A stretch of DNA of 35,663 nt from Gemmatimonadota bacterium (GTDB taxonomy: Bacteria; Gemmatimonadota; Gemmatimonadetes; Longimicrobiales; Gaopeijiaceae). This document shows positions 31,585 through 35,663 of the stretch, piece after piece. Below the pieces are notes generated by a model. That model searched no databases and was not told where the DNA came from. It was given only the letters and a program-made list of their open reading frames with translations. Within the stretch, counting starts at the first letter, position 1. Every line of letters starts with the position of its first letter. A program made the position numbers and the translations under genes. The stretch covers positions 754 to 36,416 of the forward strand of contig JAGWBP010000014.1 of the NCBI GenBank assembly GCA_021295835.1, written 5' to 3'.

Positions 31585-33258
31585 ATGTTCATCGAGTTGC
31601 GGATTCGCAACCTGGCGGTGCTCTCGCAACTGACGCTGCCGCTGGAGCCCGGGCTGAACGTCGTGACCGGGGAGACCGGAGCAGGCAAGTCGATCGTGGT
31701 AGACGCCCTCAAGGTGCTTCTCGGCGGACGGGCCTCCTCGTCGGTGGTCAGGAGCGGCGCTTCCCGGGCCACTGTGGAGGCGCTCGCCGAAATCGAGGGG
31801 CTGGACGCAGTTGCCACCCTCCTCTCGGGGCTGGGACTCGAGTCGGAGGACGGCACTCTGATCCTGCGCAGGGAGATTCCGGTGGAGGGAAGGAGCAGGG
31901 GGTGGGTGAATGGAAGCCCGGTCACGGCGGAGACGCTCCGGCGCCTAGGCTCGCTCCTGGTCGACATTCACGGCCAGCACGAGCATCAGCGTCTTCTGCG
32001 GGCGGACTTTCAGCAACAAGCCCTCGAGTCGTTCGGGGGCTGCCGGGAGCTGGCGGGGAGGGTGGCGGACGTCTTCGGGAGGATATCGGAGCTGCGCGCC
32101 AGAAGGGGGGCACTTAGGGAGCGGCGGATCGAGGTGGAGTCGCGTGCGCAGTCGCTGCGCTTCCAACTGGACGAGATCGCAAAGGCGAGGATCCGGGCGG
32201 GCGAGGACGAGGAGCTGCGGCGCGAGGCCAATCGGCTCGCGAACTCGGACCTTCTGGCCCGCGAGGCTAGTCATGCGCACGCGGCGCTAGATGGCGGGGA
32301 CGATGCCACGACCGACCGCCTCGCCGACGCGGTGGCGCGTCTCGAACGTCTGGCGTCTACCGATCGCTCGCTGGAGTCGCAGCTGGCCAGTCTGAGGGAT
32401 GCCTACCATGAGGTCGCGGATGTCGCCGCCGAGCTGGCCCGCTACTTCGACGGAATCGAGCACGACCCCGAACGGCTGCACTCGGTGATGGCGCGGCAGG
32501 CCCTCCTGGAACGGCTGATGCGCAGGTACGGGCCGACGCTGGACGATGTGGTAGCGCACGGCGAGAAACTCCAGGGCGAGCTGGACGAGCTCGACGCTGC
32601 CGACCTGAACTCCCGCCGGGTCGAGCGCGAGCTGAAGAGCGCGAAGGCCGAGTGGGAGATGGTCTCCGAGGATCTGTCAGGGTGCCGTCGGAGAGCCGCC
32701 GAGGGTCTGGCGAGGGCGACTTCGGCGGCGTTGCCCGGGCTGGGGATGAAGGGTGCCCGCTTCGAGGTGTCGCTAGAGGCAGTGGAGGGTCCCCGGGCGG
32801 GGGGGGGCGAGCGGGTCCGCTTTCTGGCGACGATGAACCCGGGCTTTCCGCTCGCTCCGCTCGCAGCCGTGGCCTCGGGGGGGGAGCTGTCGCGCGCGAT
32901 GCTCGCCCTGAGGTCGGTGCTCGGGGGGATCGACGAGCTGCCCACGCTGGTATTCGACGAGATCGACGCCGGGATCGGAGGGATGGTGGCCGACAAGGTG
33001 GGACAACGCCTCGAGGAGGTGGCCCGCGGTCGCCAGGTGCTCGCGGTCACCCACCTCGCGCGCGTCGCGGCGCGGGCGTCGAATCACCTTTCGGTCGAGA
33101 AGCTGCCAGCGCCCGGAGAGGACGGGGCTGCGGTCAGTGTGCTGACCAGGATCGAGGGGGAGGAGCGGGTTCGCGAGATCGCCCGCATGCTGGGTGGCGA
33201 CCCCCGCTCCGAGTCGTCGCTCCGCCACGCCCGAGAGCTGCTCTCACATTGTGTGTAA
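31585..33258 (+). CDS. recN: DNA repair protein RecN
   Basis: A 557-residue SMC-like ATPase for double-strand break repair. Walker A is GETGAGKS at 29-36. Between about 150 and 390 lie two antiparallel coiled-coil stretches. The ABC signature region (SGGELSRAMLALR) precedes Walker B with its Glu in LVFDEIDAGIGG, then the switch His in LAVTHLARVAA. ATG 31585 matches the family N-terminus MFIELRIRNLAV. The TAA stop at 33256-33258 is part of a paired dyad module. Confidence 0.96.
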   Translation: MFIELRIRNLAVLSQLTLPLEPGLNVVTGETGAGKSIVVDALKVLLGGRASSSVVRSGASRATVEALAEIEGLDAVATLLSGLGLESEDGTLILRREIPVEGRSRGWVNGSPVTAETLRRLGSLLVDIHGQHEHQRLLRADFQQQALESFGGCRELAGRVADVFGRISELRARRGALRERRIEVESRAQSLRFQLDEIAKARIRAGEDEELRREANRLANSDLLAREASHAHAALDGGDDATTDRLADAVARLERLASTDRSLESQLASLRDAYHEVADVAAELARYFDGIEHDPERLHSVMARQALLERLMRRYGPTLDDVVAHGEKLQGELDELDAADLNSRRVERELKSAKAEWEMVSEDLSGCRRRAAEGLARATSAALPGLGMKGARFEVSLEAVEGPRAGGGERVRFLATMNPGFPLAPLAAVASGGELSRAMLALRSVLGGIDELPTLVFDEIDAGIGGMVADKVGQRLEEVARGRQVLAVTHLARVAARASNHLSVEKLPAPGEDGAAVSVLTRIEGEERVREIARMLGGDPRSESSLRHARELLSHCV

Positions 33259-33292
33259 TCCGTAGTTTACATAATGTACACTACGGTTTACA
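33254..33292. terminator. Paired 18-bp dyad module spanning the convergent recN and barrel-gene stops
   Basis: Boxes TGTAATCCGTAGTTTACA (33254-33271) and TGTACACTACGGTTTACA (33275-33292) are separated by TAA. The arms are inverted repeats at 16 of 18 positions, so RNA from either strand can form an 18-bp hairpin with a 3-base loop. The recN stop (33256-33258) and the opposing stop (33288-33290) are both built from the module. Here a two-way transcript-end hairpin seems likeliest. The same 18+3+18 layout at other loci leaves open a protein-binding role. Confidence 0.6.
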
Positions 33293-34961
33293 TATCCCTC
33301 CAGAGATCGGCGTAGAAGCGGAATCCCGCCTCGAGCGAGCGCGACTTGGGCACATCGAGTCCGCTCCCGGCGACTACCTGCCGGTAGTTGAAGCGAATCT
33401 CCAGCGGCCCTCCCCGGCTTCCGTCCTCGGGGTTGGTCGTGGCCCGGTTGTAGACGATTCCAAGTAGCAGGCGGCCAGACGAGCTCTCGCTGTTCGCCAC
33501 GAGGATCTCCGGGTCCGGCGGAGGGCCCTGCGGTGCATCCGGCGACGGCTCCTCGCCAGCGTCGGCTGCGAGCGCGAAGGAGTCCGGGCCCTTTCCCCGG
33601 TGGCGGTAGCCGGCCAGGAGCGTCAGCGATCCGGAGACGCGGTACCAGGGCGCCAGATCAACCACTCGGTAGTCGCCTGGATCCCACTCGAGCGCTGCCT
33701 GGGTGGAGAGGGGCGCAAAGGTGAAGGAGGGATCGAAGGCGCGCCGGATGGTGGTCCCGCCCAACTGGACACCGTGGCGGTAACCTGCCCAGATGCCCGA
33801 GCCCCCGCCGAGCCGCGCGTTGAGCCACCCTCGCACCTCGATGTCCATCTGGTCGTCCCCGGTGCCCACGTCCACCAGGCTGGCGGGGTCGGCCTGCACC
33901 CCGGTGGGGAGCCTGACCAGCGTGCCGAGTCCGACCTCGATGCCTCGTTCGTCCGCGTCGCCTCCCGAGTCGTACAACCTGGAGTTCACCCGCAGCTCGA
34001 CATCCCCCAGCCGCCACCCAGGGCGCCAGCGCCCCTCCGGAGTCGTCGCTCCGATGCCGTGGACAGGGTTCGAGATCAGCTCCAGGAAGTCCGCCCGCAC
34101 GAGGAGCTCGTCGGCGAGAGGAACCGAGCCCGGGAGCCCGCCGACGCCCGCCGCCCCGAAGATCGTAGCGAGCTCGGCTAGTCGGCTTTTCAGCGCCTCC
34201 CCCGCCTCCGACCATTCCAGGGGCGCGAAGAAGGTGCCGTACATCGCCGTCAGCGCACTCTGAAAGGTGACCGCACCCTCCAGCGCGGCAGTGGCGCCAG
34301 CGCACTCGGAAGAGTTGGGGTCGGCTGTGCAGACGCCCTCCCGGTAGCCGTCGAATTCGCCTATCGAGCTCCCTAGGCCATCGAGGAAGCCGTCCACCGA
34401 GGCCGGATCCGCAAGGCCGGGGCTAAAGCCGGCATTCGCCCCGGCGGAGTCGGCGTCGAAGTGCAGCGCGAACTCGACCTCGCTGTGCACCGCCGGAACC
34501 ACTATCCCGGCCGTGAGCCAGTCGAATACGCCCACATCGATGGAGAAGGGGACGCGCACCTGGCTGCGCTCCATGAAGGACCCCATGCTCCCGAGCGTCG
34601 CCGCGTACTCGTCCTGACCGGCTCGGCGCACCGCCTCCTCGAATCCGGCCAGCGCCGGAAATACGGTGGGGCCGACGGCACCGGTGTACGGATCGCCCAG
34701 ATCCTCGAGTGCGTCGCCGTCGGCGTCGCCGAGCGTCCGGTAGCGCGATGAGTGGGAGGAGTAGATGCCAGGGATTTCGAGCCTCGCGCTCCCCCTGGGC
34801 ACGAGGAAGGGGTAGGGCTCCTGGGCGGCCGCGGAGTCTATCCCAAGGGCGACGAAGGCAAGCGGCACGGCGGCGATCCAGGTTGCAGCCGGCGCGATAG
34901 TCGACCGCCGCCGCGGGTGCAGGGCCGTCGGCGCTGTCGCGTCAATTCGGGGTGGGTACAC
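33288..34961 (-). CDS. Predicted outer-membrane beta-barrel protein
   Basis: About 557 residues; no named family recognised. After a basic segment (HPRRR), a hydrophobic stretch (IAAVPLAFVALGI) ends at SAAA-QEP, a good signal-peptidase I site near residue 46. A D-rich segment (TLGDADGDALEDLGD) resembles a calcium-binding loop. The remainder alternates polar and aromatic strands with Gly-rich turns (GIEVGLGTLVRLPTG, GIWAGYRHGV, LTLLAGYRHRGKG), as in transporter-like barrels. A Pro/Asp-rich loop (SPDAPQGPPPDPE) lies near residue 495. Two cysteines (GVCTADPNSSEC) may form a loop disulfide. GTG 34961 is the nearest start giving a normal signal peptide; GTG 35009 is an alternative. Neither has a ribosome binding site, so the start is uncertain. 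Confidence 0.75.
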   Translation of the reverse strand: MYPPRIDATAPTALHPRRRSTIAPAATWIAAVPLAFVALGIDSAAAQEPYPFLVPRGSARLEIPGIYSSHSSRYRTLGDADGDALEDLGDPYTGAVGPTVFPALAGFEEAVRRAGQDEYAATLGSMGSFMERSQVRVPFSIDVGVFDWLTAGIVVPAVHSEVEFALHFDADSAGANAGFSPGLADPASVDGFLDGLGSSIGEFDGYREGVCTADPNSSECAGATAALEGAVTFQSALTAMYGTFFAPLEWSEAGEALKSRLAELATIFGAAGVGGLPGSVPLADELLVRADFLELISNPVHGIGATTPEGRWRPGWRLGDVELRVNSRLYDSGGDADERGIEVGLGTLVRLPTGVQADPASLVDVGTGDDQMDIEVRGWLNARLGGGSGIWAGYRHGVQLGGTTIRRAFDPSFTFAPLSTQAALEWDPGDYRVVDLAPWYRVSGSLTLLAGYRHRGKGPDSFALAADAGEEPSPDAPQGPPPDPEILVANSESSSGRLLLGIVYNRATTNPEDGSRGGPLEIRFNYRQVVAGSGLDVPKSRSLEAGFRFYADLWRDM

Positions 34962-35060
34962 GGACGGGTCGGAAGGGGGACCGCCGCTCTCTCCGGTACG
35001 AGGGCACACGCCATAGCGGCAGACACGGAAGATAACGCCGAAGCCAAAGCTTCGGGTCGC

Positions 35061-35217
35061 TCTGAGCTTCGGCGCCTGGAGGCCGAGCGCGCCGAGAAGC
35101 GGGCCGCCGACGGCCGAGCACCTGGCGGGCGTGGCGGAGCGCTCGGCGGAGGCCCTGGAGCGGGCGCGGGCGGAGGTCGAGGCCACCGTCGAGGCCCGTG
35201 ACGGGGCGGCTTCGACG
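35061..35217 (+). pseudogene. Possible decayed coiled-coil gene fragment
   Basis: One frame reads SELRRLEAERAEKRAADGRA up to about 35110. The next frame continues EHLAGVAERSAEALERARAEVEAT. Joined by a one-base shift they make a continuous Ala/Glu/Arg coiled coil. There is no start site or downstream domain. In GC-rich DNA such composition can arise by chance, so this is weak. Confidence 0.2.
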
Positions 35218-35352
35218 CCCCGGCGCACCCCCGAAACTCCGGACTTTCGGGGTGGCCTGCTGACCCTGGCGGAAGCGGGCGACGCCCCCCCCCGCCCCCC
35301 CCCGACTCTAGCGGGAACCCGCCGGGCCGCGTACTTGGAGGCGCGACGGAAG

Positions 35353-35395
35353 TGTATCCGGGCAGGCCCCCATGTCGGGTCACCTGCCGAATACA
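35353..35395. repeat. Imperfect inverted repeat, possible mobile-element end or operator
   Basis: TGTATCCGGGCAGG (35353-35366) and CCTGCCGAATACA (35383-35395) pair over 12 positions with one bulge and one mismatch around a 16-base spacer. It lies downstream of the C-runs. It may be a remnant insertion-sequence end, since TGT-starting ends are common, or a regulatory palindrome. Confidence 0.35.
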
Positions 35396-35566
35396 ACAGC
35401 CCATGAAGCGGCTTGGCGGGTAGCTCCCGACGGTCCGGGTGAATAGGCGGGGCTTTCTCCGCTGTGCCTTTACCTGCGCGGAAACGCTTTTGTCGCTAAC
35501 TGGCCCGGCGCCCGTGTGTGCGGAGCGTCCGGGGGAGCGGAGCCCGTAGCGGGAGAGGAAGGCGAC

Positions 35567-35663
35567 ATGAGGACTTCGAGAGGATGGCCGTTTGCGGCCC
35601 TGGCGGCTGTGGCGCTACTGTGTGCGGTGGTGGCCGTGTGCGCGGACCCGACCGGCACCGCTT
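35567..35663 (+). CDS. Start of a secreted protein gene (cut by window end)
   Basis: ATG 35567 has AGGAAGG (35555-35561) 5 bases upstream, one of the best ribosome binding sites in the window. The 32 visible residues begin MRTSRGWPFAALAAVALL and continue CAVVAVCADPTGTA. This is a typical export signal, with a basic start, a hydrophobic core and a likely cleavage after VCA. A lipoprotein reading at the second Cys is possible but has Val before it. The function cannot be told. Confidence 0.6.
   Translation, partial: MRTSRGWPFAALAAVALLCAVVAVCADPTGTA

Larger units (their letters stand above)
34962..35566. other. 605-bp stretch without an intact gene
   Basis: Between the divergent barrel gene and the partial gene at 35567. 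It holds a hairpin (35038-35055: CCGAAGC, loop CAAA, GCTTCGG), a possible decayed coiled-coil frame (35061-35217), two runs of nine C (35285-35303) and an inverted repeat (35353-35395). No convincing promoter was found; 35396-35566 shows nothing definite beyond the ribosome binding site at 35555-35561. Confidence 0.5.

Noticed and set aside
35353..35395. Intact insertion sequence end
   Set aside because: No transposase frame lies on either side; only a short imperfect inverted repeat remains.

Overview
The window is about 35.7 kb of GC-rich, densely packed chromosomal DNA from a Gram-negative bacterium. Two carboxypeptidase-regulatory-type TonB receptors, an outer-membrane barrel protein, a secreted S1-like protease of a type I associate with Gemmatimonadota, and housekeeping genes with frequent GTG/TTG starts and 4-base GTGA/ATGA stop-start overlaps suggest Gemmatimonadota or a close relative. 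This is inference; no rRNA or taxonomic marker comparison could be run. No tRNA, rRNA, CRISPR array or intact insertion sequence was found.

Layout. 1-402: non-coding, dominated by a MITE-like repeat (R1). 403-6883: an accessory locus with a secreted chymotrypsin-fold protease interrupted by an in-frame TAG, overlapping by 4 bases the first of two tandem paralogous TonB-dependent receptors; the second has its own promoter and a 20-codon overlapping leader ORF. 6979-16020: relA/spoT, uvrB, tsaE, tsaB, holA, copA. 16102-19252: HU-like protein, moaD-moaE-moaA (molybdopterin synthesis), then mdh. 19316-19870: dcd, the only clear housekeeping gene on the minus strand. 19981-25215: the infC-rpmI-rplT-pheS-pheT translation operon, with its own promoter, a long leader with a terminator/antiterminator pair, a probable ATC start for infC, and a second full repeat (R2) wedged between rpmI and rplT. 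25196-33258: small coiled-coil gene, zapA, rny, folD, xseA, xseB, ispA, nadK, recN. 33288-34961: an outer-membrane barrel gene on the minus strand, convergent with recN. 34962-35566: non-coding or decayed. 35567-end: the start of a secreted-protein gene cut by the window edge.

The most interesting signals lie between the genes. (1) Four intergenic loci carry a 39-bp module of two 18-bp dyads of form TGTAAW-N6-WTTACA exactly 3 bp apart (101-139, 6896-6934, 21159-21197, 33254-33292). (2) R1 and R2 are about 235-bp elements ending in CCGTGGAYAA inverted repeats that contain DnaA-box-like nonamers; a hairpin in both is preserved by compensatory changes, and remnants (R3, R4) sit directly after other stop codons. 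(3) infC has a terminator/antiterminator switch and a rare start codon. (4) Some genes appear leaderless, with a TANNNT box ending 6 bp before ATG.

Working together: the protease-TonB locus looks like secreted proteolysis coupled to uptake of a substrate across the outer membrane. The rest is core metabolism: stringent response, DNA repair, tRNA t6A modification, replication clamp loading, molybdenum cofactor, translation, RNA decay, one-carbon and isoprenoid metabolism, and NADP supply.
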